Shown: positions 33,476 to 44,042 of the stretch, piece after piece
How the letters are laid out: each line of letters starts with the position of its first letter
Numbering within the stretch: the first letter of the stretch is position 1
Assembly: GCA_964030785.1 (NCBI GenBank)
Contig: OZ034970.1
Location: 21,584,634 to 21,648,633 of the forward strand
Reading direction: 5' to 3'
Length of the DNA: 64,000 bases
Source of the DNA: Siderastrea siderea
Lineage: Eukaryota; Cnidaria; Anthozoa; Scleractinia; Rhizangiidae
The notes under the pieces: generated by a model
What the model was told of the DNA's origin: nothing
Database searches by the model: none
The model's input: the letters and a program-made list of their open reading frames with translations, nothing else
Made by a program: the position numbers and the translations under genes

Positions 33476-35074
33476 ATTGATGGCAAATGGAACGTTGCAG
33501 GGATTTCCCAACTGTAACGCTGTGTCTATCGCCCGATTTTACGTAAGCAAATAGCATTGTTCCGATGGAATGCGAAGGTGAGACAGCTGAGTGTTACGCC
33601 AAATTTTTCACTCTCATTAATGAAGCAATTGGAAAAGTGTAGTCAGGGGACCTCTTTAAGCCACTTGCTGGATTTATGGCTGATGAAGCCGGCGGCCTCC
33701 AGGAGGGACTTAGAAGAGTCTATGGAAGTTCAATTCTGGAGAAGTAGAAAACCTGTGAGTTTCATTTCTTGGAGTGCTCAAACAAACAACGAGCTCGGCT
33801 GCACAGTGAGAAATCTAAAGAATTCTTTACTCGAGTTACAGGAACACTTATTCGGGCGCAAACGGCGATTGCTTATCATGATACCGTTCAAGAGCTGAAA
33901 GAATATGTAGCCAAGAAACCGGCGAAAGATCAACATGGGTTTCTTATTCCCTGGATACGCTGGTGGGATGATCGAAGATCGCACGCCTTTCCCGCTTTTG
34001 AACGTGAGAATGCACCAGCCACAAACCTCGCTGACGTAATTCATTTCGAATGAAAAACAACTGGAAAGGTGCATTTATCCCAAGTGGACGCTGCGGCCAA
34101 AGAAATCAAGGAAAGCCTTGTTCTGGAGAGGCAGGTCAAAGCTTATGAAGCTGGTAATTTTCATGGAGGATCAGGCCTTAGAGAGACTAGGCTAGTGTCT
34201 CTACCATGGCTGCACGAAGTTTTCAAGCTCAAAAGAAGCATGCAGAAATGTATGCCAGAGATCTTATTGAGGAAGACGAGCCCTCCGACCTGTCTACCAG
34301 GGCTGATGCGTTACGTTCTTAATTACGTGGTAGATTCGCAAGCCTGGCACCGGGCAACAAAGCCCGCTAAAAGGAAGACTAAAACCAAGGCAAACGAGCG
34401 TGAGGAAGACTTAGCTAGTACATATGAAGAAGAGAAAGAAGAAGACACACTCCAACGCGATGTTGATGTTTCTACCAACAAGCAACCTTCTAGTGCCAAA
34501 AGAGGTGCACGACGCCGTTCAAGATGCCGCCTGTTCAACAACACATTAAAACGAGCAAGTCAGACCGACAGACGGAGTAAAATTATTGAGTGTCTCAGAA
34601 GAAGGTGAATTGCTTCGCAAGTACGAATTTTCAAGTGCACGTGATTGGCTTGGTTATGGGCCCTACAACGTGTCTATAGGCAAAACGCCAAGTTGCGACG
34701 ATTTTATCAACAGGAGAACAGTCAAGATCTGCAAACACTTGATATGGATGTACATTGTTGTCCTGGGAGTCGACGAAAGTGATAACACCCTCCAGCAGGC
34801 AGCATTAACCGACCAGGAAGTTCTCCAAATTTTTCAAAACGCCCCACTGCCTATTATTCAGCCCAAGCCTTCAGGTCGAAATCGTTCAGCGGATCATGCT
34901 GGGTCAAAAGATCCCCAAAGTGGGGCGAACAGAGCTTTCAAGAAAGATCAAAGAAGTAAGCTACCACAGGTGTGGCGTCTGGAACGCTTTTATAGAACCG
35001 CAGGGCCAAAACCACAACGCGCGGGGTGTAAGAAAGTACCTTTGATACTGGTGATGTGCTGTTGGCAGTAAATG

Positions 35075-36602
35075 CTCTATACGTTCCTCGTGACAAGGAC
35101 CTTTGTGTCCAGCGCACTTGTCGGTTCCTTGTTGAATCTGAGTGTTTGTTCATTTTGCCTCGTTTTTCGTTTTTTCAGAAACGAAGGAAGATAACCTCCT
35201 TTCTTTCTATTGCATTTTTCACCTTTTATGAGTGAGAATCTCCCCTCACAAATGTTATTGACCAATTGAAATCCAGTTTTAACTTGTCCTCAAGCTTTCC
35301 AGAAAACCCGCGAAAATGAGGCGGGAAAGATGGATTGGATTAGTGTAGTTAACAGTTCTCATTTTAAGTATTTCAAATGAATTAATGAAAATGGAAACTG
35401 GAAAAAGAAGCCCATTGGGTTAATGCACATAACAGTTTTCATTTTATGTATTAGAGATGAATTAATTAAAAACGTTGCAAAAGCATTGTTAAAAAAACAG
35501 TAGCTCGCAAAAATAGCTCGCAGCTAGCCAAAGCAGGCTCCGGCTTCCAGGCTCGCGCATTAGTTACTCTCCAAATTCGATCAGATAGTTTTTAACCGTT
35601 AATTTCGTTGAAAATGGATATTTCAAAAAACCGGCTAACCCCATTTCACTTTGTTTAGTACCTTAAACTTGTTGTAGACGAAAAATGAGCGAGATCGATT
35701 TTGTGACCATGGCCGCGATTTTTCGATTTTTCTTTGATTTTTACTGACATTCACTCTTACACCGTAGTTTGAAACCATTGGTGTGTAGCATGGGCTGATT
35801 TTCAAGCTTCTTCAATAGAAATTTTGTCTGAGAACATTAAAAATTGCGTCAAAGGCCAGTTGGGTTTAGATGAGAAAATAAGGAAACCAACCCTTGTCAA
35901 CAAGAAATCCAGTTTTGTCTTCTTTCTTTGATGCATGGTTCATTTTGAATGTGAAAATCAAGGTTTTGTCTTGACTATTCCAGCAAGTTCTGATCAAGAA
36001 TTTACACAGTTGCATCAATGCTTTAAGCTGTATTTTCACTTTACATACAATGTTGCCTCAAAGGTATTTTCAAAACAAAATTGCTTCATTTTAATGCATT
36101 ACGATTTTTTTTATTTGTCCATTATATTTTTATCTACATAAATTAATACGATTGAGAAATCTTGGGTCTGTTTGAAGGCCACAGAGAAACTAGCAGCAAT
36201 ATGAAGCATGTGAAGTACTGAGTTCAATTTGAACTTTCTTATGAGTAAACAACTAACCAAACACTGACACAGTAAAAGTTCCCCGCTCAAAGTCCACTGG
36301 ACTTAAGAGGAGAAGGGGTGGAGTCGAGACTTGGACGTTAGAGTGGGGAATTTAGGGGGAAAAAAGAAACAAACAAACGTGTTAAAAAAACATATTTTAC
36401 TCATGTTGATAACAGGATATAAAGAGAAAAACGTACTGCAGAATGACAACAAACTCGGTGCCGCTGTGATCTACGTAGTTTGATACTTAGAAAAATGGGG
36501 CTGAAGTAAATACGCGTTCACTAGATTTTACAAAACCAACAAAAGTGTTCTGTCTGGATATACGATGTAAAAAAGCAAAGCACTAGTGGTTATTTAAAAG
36601 GC
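35075..36602. other. non-coding stretch with a short duplication
   Basis: A block with AACAGTT(C/T)TCATTTTA(A/T)GTATT and GAATTAAT(G/T)AAAA occurs twice, near 35348 and 35430. No gene is recognised. Confidence 0.45.
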
Positions 36603-36640
36603 TTGTATTGTAGCTGGAATGAATTCCAGCTACAATACAA
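36603..36640. repeat. perfect 17-bp-arm hairpin
   Basis: TTGTATTGTAGCTGGAA, a four-base loop TGAA, then the exact reverse complement. It may be a recent small foldback or a snapback duplication. No associated gene. Confidence 0.8.
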
Positions 36641-36704
36641 ATGCATCCCCTTGTGACACGAATAATTTCAGTCCTAGCGACTAGATTGGTCAGCTTTGGA
36701 AAAT

Positions 36705-36825
36705 CATGGAGGCACGAAATTCTACTATTGGGCAGCACACAGCAACTGATCTTGCTGACTACCTTAATTTCTCCTACTGGTTTCGTCTGATCGTTACAGA
36801 CTTCTTCAGGGAGTTCATCAAGATA
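36705..36825 (+). CDS. possible small first exon, unknown
   Basis: An ATG in the context AAAATCATGG opens about 40 codons (MEARNSTIGQHTATDLADYL, then WFRLIVTDFFREFIK) before AAGATAG and GTAAAT, a possible donor. It lies 1.6 kb upstream of the forkhead exon on the same strand. No similarity is recognised and there is no proof of splicing. Confidence 0.2.
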
Positions 36826-36971
36826 GGTAAATGGAATTAATTTTATGCTTAATCGTTACAGTACAAATCACGTTCCGTTATTAAATGGTGTGAACAGCAA
36901 AAAGCACCCACATAAAGGACGTGCAGGATATGACTTGGATCCTGCATTACAGAATGTGTAATTTTTAATTC

Positions 36972-37009
36972 TGGGGCTCACGGATTTAACGTTAAATCTG
37001 TGAGCCCCA
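36972..37009. repeat. 19-bp-arm palindrome centred on AACGTT
   Basis: TGGGGCTCACGGATTTAAC is followed at once by its reverse complement with a single G/T mismatch. No spacer, so it could extrude as a cruciform. The surrounding DNA is non-coding. Confidence 0.75.
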
Positions 37010-37120
37010 AAATGGCATTGCTGCGATCTCCTCCTTTCTTTTTTTTGCAGTAAATTTGTCTCCAATTTTCAAAATGGACATTTGTGGAACCCTTTTACAA
37101 TATAATCACATATGACAAGG

Positions 37121-37253
37121 GTAACTTCGCGCTCGCGATACCATCCTCGGAGACCCAGGGGCAGATAGTCGGCGCGAGAGGCAGACAAAACGGGTGAAAT
37201 AGGTGCGAGCGAAAGTTTACAAGACGGGCGGGAACAGCCCCTGGGAGGATACC
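37121..37253. mobile_element. short MITE-like foldback
   Basis: The left side has TACCATCCTCGGAGACCCAG then GGGC, the right side GCCCCTGGGAGGATACC, partly inverted to each other, with a purine-rich GCGCGAGAGGCAGACAAAAC core. Ends and target duplication are not resolved. Confidence 0.4.
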
Positions 37254-37496
37254 TTTAACGGACTAGATCAAGAGCCCATTTGCGTTTTTGCTTCTGATTG
37301 AACACAAATTTTGTGGCATTGTATTTTTTTGTGCCCAATCAGCGATCAGCTTATTTCGCCGTTCCTTTTGTGACGTCTTGTACACATTGTAACTTTGCTA
37401 AATCTTGTACCTAGTTGTCACTCGTGCGTACTGAAGCCAACTTTTTGTCTTGCTCGTTCGACAGGCCTACAATAGAAAAATCTTTTTAATGGTAAT

Positions 37497-37780
37497 ATGC
37501 GAACCCACAAAGCCGAGAAATTGAGAAATTTAGCAGAGGTTTGGAGCAAACGCAAAGACATATTGTGGATCGCACGTAAATCCTAACTGCATGCTTATCT
37601 GATTTTCGTGCTTGTTGTTTTCTTTTTCCTCGATTACCCCTGCCAAATTTCTCGATTTCTCGGCTTTGTGGGTTCGCATTTTACTGTCAATCTGTTTTTC
37701 GTACTTGTTGTTTTCTTTTTCCTTGATTACCTCTGCCAAATTTCTGCAAGTCTTGTCGATCAATTCGCAACTTGCAAGCA
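37497..37780. repeat. local inverted and tandem duplication
   Basis: GCGAACCCACAAAGCCGAGA at 37499 is repeated inverted near 37655-37675, and the block TTGTTGTTTTCTTTTTCC with GATTACC(C/T)CTGCCAAATTTCT occurs twice in tandem (about 37610 and 37704). The open frames this creates are by-products of the repeat. Confidence 0.65.
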
Positions 37781-38142
37781 CAAGTCCAAGGAAGGCCGGC
37801 AGTTAAAATAATAAACAGCTTCTTTTGCTACTCACAAGCATGAATTTACGTTTGCCCAAGTAACTTACGTTTGCTCGTGAGGTCAGTTTTTCTAAACAGG
37901 CTTTGGTAGAGACAAACACAAACAATACGCCCAGCGAAGTCACAAATATTTTTACCGCGCAATGACAAACACCGCGTGTAGTTCGCTTAAAGGATTGAAA
38001 TGATTTTGGCACTTAGCACTTAGCGCTTAGTTAAAAGAATCCTTTGATGCCGCGAATTCATGACAGATAGTGCGTGACATAAAGTTGGCTTACTGAGAAA
38101 ATGGCTTTGCAACTGAAGTTCACCGCAAGCATATTTACTCTA

Positions 38143-38262
38143 GACGAATTTTCGTTTAGTGCAAGCGAATTTTCGATTGTTGAGGGCCAATTTTCGTTTA
38201 GTGCAAACGAACGTTCGGCTTGTGCAAAAGAACTTTCGTCTTGAGCAAACGAAAGTTCGCGC
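38143..38262. repeat. 21-22 bp degenerate tandem repeat
   Basis: About five units of the form CGAATTTTCGTTTAGTGCAA, drifting to GAACTTTCGTCTTGAGCAA. Each unit holds a TTCG core, so the array is rich in CGAA/TTCG dyads. Confidence 0.7.
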
Positions 38263-38455
38263 GATATTTCGTTCAGAACTTTAGCGACACTATGCCAAAT
38301 TTCGCCAAAAATTAAAACAATGAACTATAACCGAAAAATCAGCGAAATTTGCAGGATTTCGGCGAATTTCGTTTGCATTACTTTTGCACACTATTGTATT
38401 TACGTACATTAGAATTGACTAAAATTCTATTACTTTTCTTTCCATTCTCTTTAAG

Positions 38456-38716
38456 TTAGCTCAACAGCTCCTTAATTTAGGGTATATTTATCCGAAAGGT
38501 ATCCAGAAGTACTCTGGAACTTTAAAGCAACGCAAGGGGCATCGAACGTCAGGGGCTAATCCCTGGGGGAAAGAAACTTACTCCGATCTCATAACCAGCG
38601 CTCCCATGTCTGCCCCAGGGAGAAAGATGACCCTGAATGGGATTTATCAATGGATCTCAACGAATGTTCCTCGTTTTAGGGATAAAGGAGAAAATCTTTC
38701 TTCATCTACCTGGAAG
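38456..38716 (+). CDS. forkhead (FoxO-like) DNA-binding domain exon
   Basis: From a pyrimidine-rich acceptor (TCTCTTTAAG at 38455, or a CAACAG at 38467) the frame stays open to a donor at 38716 (TGGAAG then GTGATT). It reads a basic stretch KQRKGHRTSGANPWGKE, then YSDLITSAPMSAPGRKMTL, GIYQWISTNVPRFRDKGEN and LSSSTWK. This is the first half of the winged-helix domain: helix 1, helix 2, the turn with RFRDKG, and the start of recognition helix 3. The exon ends just where FoxO genes have their intron, before the NSIRHNL motif, and NPWG before the domain is like FoxO. It is more diverged than a typical FoxO. The second half was not found in the next 2 kb; downstream DNA is filled by transposons. 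It could be a real transcription-factor gene or a truncated paralogue. Confidence 0.75.
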
Positions 38717-39267
38717 GTGATTTATATCTTTGTATGCCTTTTATTCAAACAGTAAGCTTTTCAGATATTTTTCACTGTTCCTGGTAAATTTGCATGGAAA
38801 ATTACATACCGTTTACAATGAAATTTGTTCGCAGGTTTTTTTTGTTTTTGCTTTTCCTGCCTTGCGCTCGCTTTCTTTTCCTTAGCCACCACATTTTGTT
38901 TATTATCTTTGCAACCGAACTCTCTTTAACGGTTGCTTCTGGCAGCCTCTAGCGCCCATTGTCAAAGAGCATTGATCTGGCTGAGGTTAGCTGCTGGGAA
39001 AGAGAGCAGTGACACACCCATTTGAAAGAGAGGACTATAAAGTTGCTTGCATAAAATAAGAGCCTAGCAACCTGGAACTCCGCTGGATAATATTTTTTTC
39101 TAGGCCACTTAGCGATTTAAATAACTCAAGATGCTGAAATAAAATTCGAGCCGAATTTAGAATTCTGTTACCCCTTGCTAAGATCTACTTTTTCCACATA
39201 GTCTTAAACCGAGGAAAAATACCTTTGTATTAGTAGTCAAATTCCTTAAGAAACTTAAATATCTCAG
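38717..39267 (+). other. non-coding, presumed intron after the forkhead exon
   Basis: T-rich intron-like sequence without a continuation of the forkhead domain. No histidine-rich NSIRHNL-type segment was seen in any frame. Confidence 0.4.
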
Positions 39268-39422
39268 ACCAGGCGTGCGTTTGTCAAAAGCCCCGAAACT
39301 TTTCGGTTCAATTTCGGCCACGATAATCCCCACTGCATCTTGTAAAAAAAGAAGATTCTAAGCATGAAACTTTGCTACCGAAGCCGAAAACCTTTCGGGG
39401 CTTTCGGGAAACGCGCCCCGCA
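39268..39422. mobile_element. 155-bp foldback MITE
   Basis: The left end reads CAGGCGTGCGTTTGTCAAAA then GCCCCGAAACTTTTCGG; the right end is the inverse, CCGAAAACCTTTCGGGGC then TTTCGGGAAACGCGCCCCG. It has almost no internal sequence. The type is common in invertebrate genomes and the class is unknown. Confidence 0.6.
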
Positions 39423-40550
39423 CCCGAGATGCGCAGAACGTATGCGCAGTAACAAGGGGAGGCACCGTCCTTAAAGAGGTGCATGGCTAATAAATGTACA
39501 GCGTTGTGTTTCTATCTTGTTTTACTGTCAGATTAATTTCTATAGCAGCTAGTAATGGTCAACATTTGAAACATTGGCTTAACCGTTTGTTTTCTATTTA
39601 TTAATTATTGATCAGTTTGAGAATATATTCGAAAACAAACAAATCTTCCAAAGGGGCTTAAAAGAAAGTACATTGCTAGCAAGACCAACCCTTAGACTGG
39701 ACTTACCACTCACTTCTGGATACCAAACCCTGCTAAAAGATTCTTCGGCAACGGACCACAAAACGAAAGCGCCAGGTTTCTGCATGGATCACGTTTAGGG
39801 TGACCTTTGATCACATTGTTAAAGTTCAGCTGAAAGTTTGCAAAACGTCCTCCATCCCCACACTGAATTGGAGTTTCATGCTGAATACGGCTAAGACGGG
39901 AAGATCAATAAGCATTGTCAAGTCACTTTCGTTTAGTTATTATTTTTTTGTAGGTGAACGGGGGACATATATCCCAACAAAGATAGGTTTGAAGAAATGG
40001 AACACGGGTTTCCGTTTGGAACAGTCCCTCTGGGTAGGCATTCCGACAACGTTAATTGAAATAGCTGTATACCGATAGCTTAACATGAACCACAAATACG
40101 GTAAGCTGATCACGATAACTTACTGAGCTGTCCTTTTCTGAAAACGTACACGAGTGTACCTTTCGTCGACTATTATAAATTTCACAAATAATTCCGCGCT
40201 GAAATCTTTCTTCAAACGTAACATAGTTTTCCCAAATAGCAAGAAATTTCTAAACTGATTCCTTGATTTTTTGATTGCATTTATTTGAAAATTGCCAGCG
40301 ACAGGCAACAACATTTGCACCCTAAATGTAAACAGAAGATAGATCTTCTTGGAAGCATCGGATCCTGAATTACGATCACTGACTCCTTTCGCCATTGAAA
40401 TAGGGCCGTTAACGTCTCTCTGCTTTTCGTGGAACGATTAAATTTCATCTCCCGAAACGAGGATTCAAGTCTTTTCAGTTTTTTTCTTCCAGGGCGAAAT
40501 AACTTTCTCATATGTACAAGTGGTCACTTGAATGCGACATATAGACAAAA
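39423..40550. other. non-coding stretch
   Basis: No gene is supported. Frames at 39800-40078 and 40120-40395 have no conserved content. Confidence 0.4.
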
Positions 40551-40716
40551 ATGGAAGTCCTAGATTCTAGGATGTCCCCAGAGCCAACCCGTCCTTGTGC
40601 CCAGGCGCCGGTGGCCAAGAGGGCCAGGCGGCTCTGGTATTCAGGCTGTTTTAAAGGGCCTTTAGTTTTAGGTTTGTGTTCTGGGGGTTTTAGTAATGAG
40701 TGTTGCGTTTTTTGGT
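40551..40716 (+). CDS. possible short ORF, unknown
   Basis: An ATG at 40551 (AAAAATGGAAG) opens 55 codons: MEVLDSRMSPEPTRPCAQ then KRARRLWYSG, with a basic nuclear-signal-like patch. The stop is a TAG about 70 bp before the left end of the first Ngaro element, so the original gene, if any, may have been cut by it. No similarity recognised. Confidence 0.2.
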
Positions 40717-40786
40717 AGGATCCTTCGGTCTTTTAAGACGGGCCGTACGGTGGCGCCGTCTTCTAAGAATATGAAAAGAAAGAACG

Positions 40787-40907
40787 AATTCCCCCACGTC
40801 CCACGCGATCGAGTAACGTAATACCACGGGTTCGTTTTTGGCACAAGAGAGAAGTTTATTAACAAACCAACAAGTACAATCAAATCTAACACATAAACCT
40901 CTCTGAC
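40787..40907 (-). repeat. split direct repeat B2 of element 1
   Basis: 121 bp from AATTCCCCCACG to ACCTCTCTGAC. It matches B1 with about ten differences, including CGTCCCACGCGATC against CCTCCAACGCGATC. Its left edge is the 3' terminus of the element. Confidence 0.85.
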
Positions 40908-41144
40908 GCACGGGAGGGTGGGTAGGGAAAGAAAAAACTTGATAAAACTACAACTGTAGCTAGCGATGTCGACTAAATACAAATTAACTGAAGGCCTAGA
41001 ATTACACGAGTTATAAATCACGCGAGTTATAACAAAAATGCACCTTATCAGAAAACCAGTCATATAATTATACTACCCATCATCTACACCCTCTCACCTG
41101 GCCGGGGAATTAAATATTTTGAGCCGGAAGTCCCAAAATGAACC
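40908..41144 (-). repeat. split direct repeat A2 of element 1
   Basis: The 237 bp between the B copies match A1 at 46974-47180, including CTACAACTGTAGCT, TGAAGGCCTAGAATTACACG and CGGCCGGGGAATTAAAT-type text ending in AAAATGAACCA. A2 has about 10 extra bases (CTAAATACAAA) after ATGTCGA and an unmatched left end. Confidence 0.85.
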
Positions 41145-41265
41145 AATTCCCCCACCTCCAACGCGATCGAGTAACGCAACACCATGGGTTCGTTTTTGGC
41201 ACAATAGAGAAGTTTATTAACAAACCAACAAGTACAATCAAATCTAGCACATAAACCTCTCTGAC
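41145..41265 (-). repeat. split direct repeat B1 of element 1
   Basis: 121 bp, AATTCCCCCACC to ACCTCTCTGAC, lying between the recombinase gene and A2, as expected for the Ngaro arrangement. Confidence 0.85.
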
Positions 41266-41297
41266 CTCCAAAAACCCCAAAAACGAACCGAAGAAAA

Positions 41298-42175
41298 CTA
41301 AGGGGAGAGGGCGAGATGCATGCCCTGCGCAAGCTGAAGCTTCGCGGAAAAGGAAAATCCTAAATATGATTTATAAGCATCGGACGCCCAGTCACCGTAC
41401 ACTTGAATGACCTCCCCGGGAACCCCTAAATGAAAGGCCCACGAAGCAGCCCCGCGACGAAAAGAGTGACCGCGAAAACATGAAAATTTTGGAATGCCTG
41501 CCCGATGCAACAATTTACGAAAAACCGACACAAACTGAGCCTTGGTAATAGGTAATAACCCCCTGGATGAAGGTAAAACAAAGGCGGGAGAATCGCTGGG
41601 AGCAGGGACCAGAGAACACATTAAGGGAAACATACGCACAGGACAAAGAGGGGAACCAGGCATAGATAACAGAGGCAGTGATAAACGACGCCTACCAAAC
41701 AAACTGAGTAGCTTTGGTTCGATGAAAAGTAACTAAGAACCCATCGGATGTAAAAACAATATCGGAACGCCTGAGGCAGGATGAACTATGAACCGAACTA
41801 AGGGATTTAGGGAAGATATTAGATACCCGTGCCAAAAGAAAAAACGTAAACAAAAAAGGCAGCACAAAACGACACTAGACAAGGATCCTGCAAATCGACC
41901 TGCGAAACTATTTTAAGTGGAATATCCCGGGTGACGGGAGGTGCCCTAGAAGGAACATGCTGCGCTAAACGCTCCAGCCCGCGCAAAGTGAGACGTAATT
42001 CGTAACTAGTAAAAGGAGAAATAGGATGCCCAGTAATAACATGCAACAATTTTACGCCACTGAGATAATTTCGTATAGACGATGGGGTAAATGAACGACT
42101 AAGAAATTGCACATACAACGCTAAAATATCTACTGAAGCCGGGAATGGCGAAAAATCAAAATAAACACAAAACAA
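41298..42175 (-). pseudogene. tyrosine recombinase of element 1
   Basis: The N-terminal core-binding part at 42175-41819 includes ILALYVQFLSRSFTPSSI and RNYLSGVKLLH. The catalytic part at 41702-41298 has GHSFRRGAASWAF (the H-x-x-R box), VYGDWASDAYKSYL (the Trp and the Tyr nucleophile). Frame changes in a T-rich run near 41850 and again near 41700 split it, so the first conserved Arg lies in a displaced frame. The enzyme would insert the cDNA circle by strand exchange. Confidence 0.8.
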
Positions 42176-42300
42176 GAAAAAGGTCCTCCACTGAGTCTGA
42201 TGGTTCTTATGAGTTCCTTCAGAATAAGCTTCACGACGAGTCAGCCGGAGGTGCTGACGTAGGTCACGTAATTCAGCCGCTGAAAAGAAAAGAAATAAGG

Positions 42301-42920
42301 CTAAATGTTAGCCACAAAGTCAAAGATGGAGGGAGACAAATGTTCCTCTTGCAAATCGGCAAGCAGCTGCCTGTCAAGCAAATACTCGCGATAGGTACCA
42401 GAAAGATGCCATCGGGACAAATAATCTGCCACCCGATTCTCGGTGGACGCCAAATGAACCGCGCGTAACTCGAATTGTCCCGTAGCAGTCGCAAACCAGA
42501 TTTCGCGCAAACACTGCGCCAACACCGGATCTCTGGTACGACCTGAATTTAAAACTATGACCACCGCTTCATTGCCACAAAAAACCTGAATGCGCTGTCC
42601 ACACCAGAGATGACCCGAGAGACGCACGGCCACCATGAAAGCAAGTAATTCCAAATGATGAATCACATTGCAGCGCTGCAAAACACGAGCCAGGAACGAG
42701 GCGTGAAAATATGCCGAGGACGAAACACCCCCTCAGCCTGAAAGACAAGCATCCGTGGAGAACACCACGTCCAGGGGGGACCATCGAGAAGTCGGAATCA
42801 GGGAAACACCATTGTAAAGCGGAAGAAAACGTCTCCACCAGTGAAGATCCTTCCGTAACTCTGAGTTAAGGCGTAAATGATGATGAGGAGCTTTCACCTT
42901 ACGCAAAAGATCAAGAATAC
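42301..42920 (-). pseudogene. RNase H domain of element 1
   Basis: The frame shows VVFSTDACLSG (first acid), HHLELLAFMVAV (Glu), FCGNEAVVIVLNSG and TENRVADYLSRW. The third motif normally reads CDN; here the Asp codon has become Gly. A TGA interrupts just after DACLSG near 42738, in place of an expected Trp. Both changes abolish activity. It follows the RT but is separated from it by the LINE. Confidence 0.75.
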
Positions 42921-42921
42921 G

Positions 42922-42922
<1 letters not shown>

Positions 42923-42963
<41 letters not shown>

Positions 42964-42964
42964 G

Positions 42965-42995
<31 letters not shown>

Positions 42996-44042
42996 TTTAT
43001 TAAAAATTACATCGCAGCCACCAGGCCGAATTACGTAATTATTTACAAGTCAATAAAAAAGATCTATAAGACTACGATAATATTAATAGACATAATCTAA
43101 TTTTTTAAAAGGATAATAATAACAATGTTTCTAACCATAAAATATAAATATTGAAAAAAATAAAAACTATATACATAACCATTAAAATATATCACTATAG
43201 TACAAAGCTTTAAAAAGGTATAAAATATAGTAGGCATCTACAACGTTGCCTGTGCCGCGCAAAACGGTATGAACGATTTGAGATACCTTTTGGTATTGAT
43301 CTGAGGAAGCTGATATTTTCTAGCTGTTCTAAAATTGTAGCAGGACGTATTAGGTTCCGGTAAAAGGTGGCGAAGTTTGTGTTGACTATCTTCCTCTATT
43401 GAGCTAAGCAGCTTCATACGCAGTTCCTCTCTCCTCGCACAAAGGGTTGCAAGCCGTGCGCTCTCTAATGCTTCATTATAGTGTAGATCTGGGAAGATGA
43501 TTCTCAGGGCACGTTTTTGGATCCTCGCGATATCATTGGACAAATACTGTGGTAGGCTTGAGTGGAAAGTCTGGCAAGCGTATTCTAAGATGGACCTTAT
43601 ACATGTGCAATAAAACTGGATTAAAGATTTCACATCTAGATCAGCGCGCTTAAGCAGCCTTAATAAATAAAGACGCTTGGAAGCTTTCAATACTATGTTG
43701 TTAACATGCGCATTCCATTTGAGATCGTCAGTTACTGTTACACCTAGTATTTTTGGTGAGGTTACAAGCTCAAAACATTGCTCATTTGCTATCACAAGGT
43801 CTACATCACTCTTTTGCTTTGAAAAATTTATCCTTAATTCTTTACACTTTGTGGCATTTAGCTGAAACATGTTGTTACTCGACCAATCTGCTACCTGCTG
43901 GACCATGTCCTGTAGTTCGCTGATGCCGTCCCTAGGGACAACCTTGCAGAGAGTGTTGTCGTCAGCAAATTTCCACATTCTACTGGAGATGGGACCGGCT
44001 ATACTCAGGTCATTGACACGAAGATGTGACTTTGTCGCATCA
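42923..44042 (-). mobile_element. 5'-truncated Jockey/CR1-like LINE with (GATA)n tail, second copy
   Basis: On the minus strand a single open frame (about 44040-43238) covers the end of the RT domain with WKFADDNTL, the catalytic FADD box, then AWSSNN-like and KILGVTVTDDLKWN text, and the same post-RT tail as the copy at 16436-17214. The 3' UTR ends in a long GATA array (42923-42993). The ORF is uninterrupted from the truncation point to its stop. It entered the RT gene of element 1 just after the LMFVSK motif. Confidence 0.85.

Larger units (their letters stand above)
31143..35074 (+). pseudogene. MULE-like transposase gene with SWIM zinc finger, decayed
   Basis: Coding remnants lie on both sides of an inserted element. 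Left part (31180-31800): DMSVNWKGPEKGSGRAQRCK, VCKGCGRSAVFVPCSARE (a Cys-rich N-terminal domain) and RRNPNLKPLEV. Right part: PWIRWWDDRRSHAFPAFER at about 33945, VKAYEAGNFHGGSG at 34136, then LSVSEEGELLRKYEFSSARD and RTVKICKHLIWMYIVVLGV (34704-34768), the C-x-H half of a SWIM finger; the first Cys pair reads only CDD, so the finger is incomplete. Last comes the tail to 35071. This layout (Cys-rich head, MULE-type centre, SWIM tail) recurs in repeat-encoded proteins of cnidarians, from memory. Many frameshifts. Confidence 0.55.

Noticed and set aside
37530..37806. Overlapping ORFs with repeated FFFLDY-type segments
   Set aside because: Produced by the tandem and inverted duplication of non-coding DNA.
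40668..41063. Minus-strand ORF shared with 46760-47098
   Set aside because: Lies in the A2 and A1 terminal repeats of element 1; repeated because the DNA is repeated.
42925..42993. CRISPR-like or regulatory GATA array
   Set aside because: Simple GATA tail of the LINE, without spacers.
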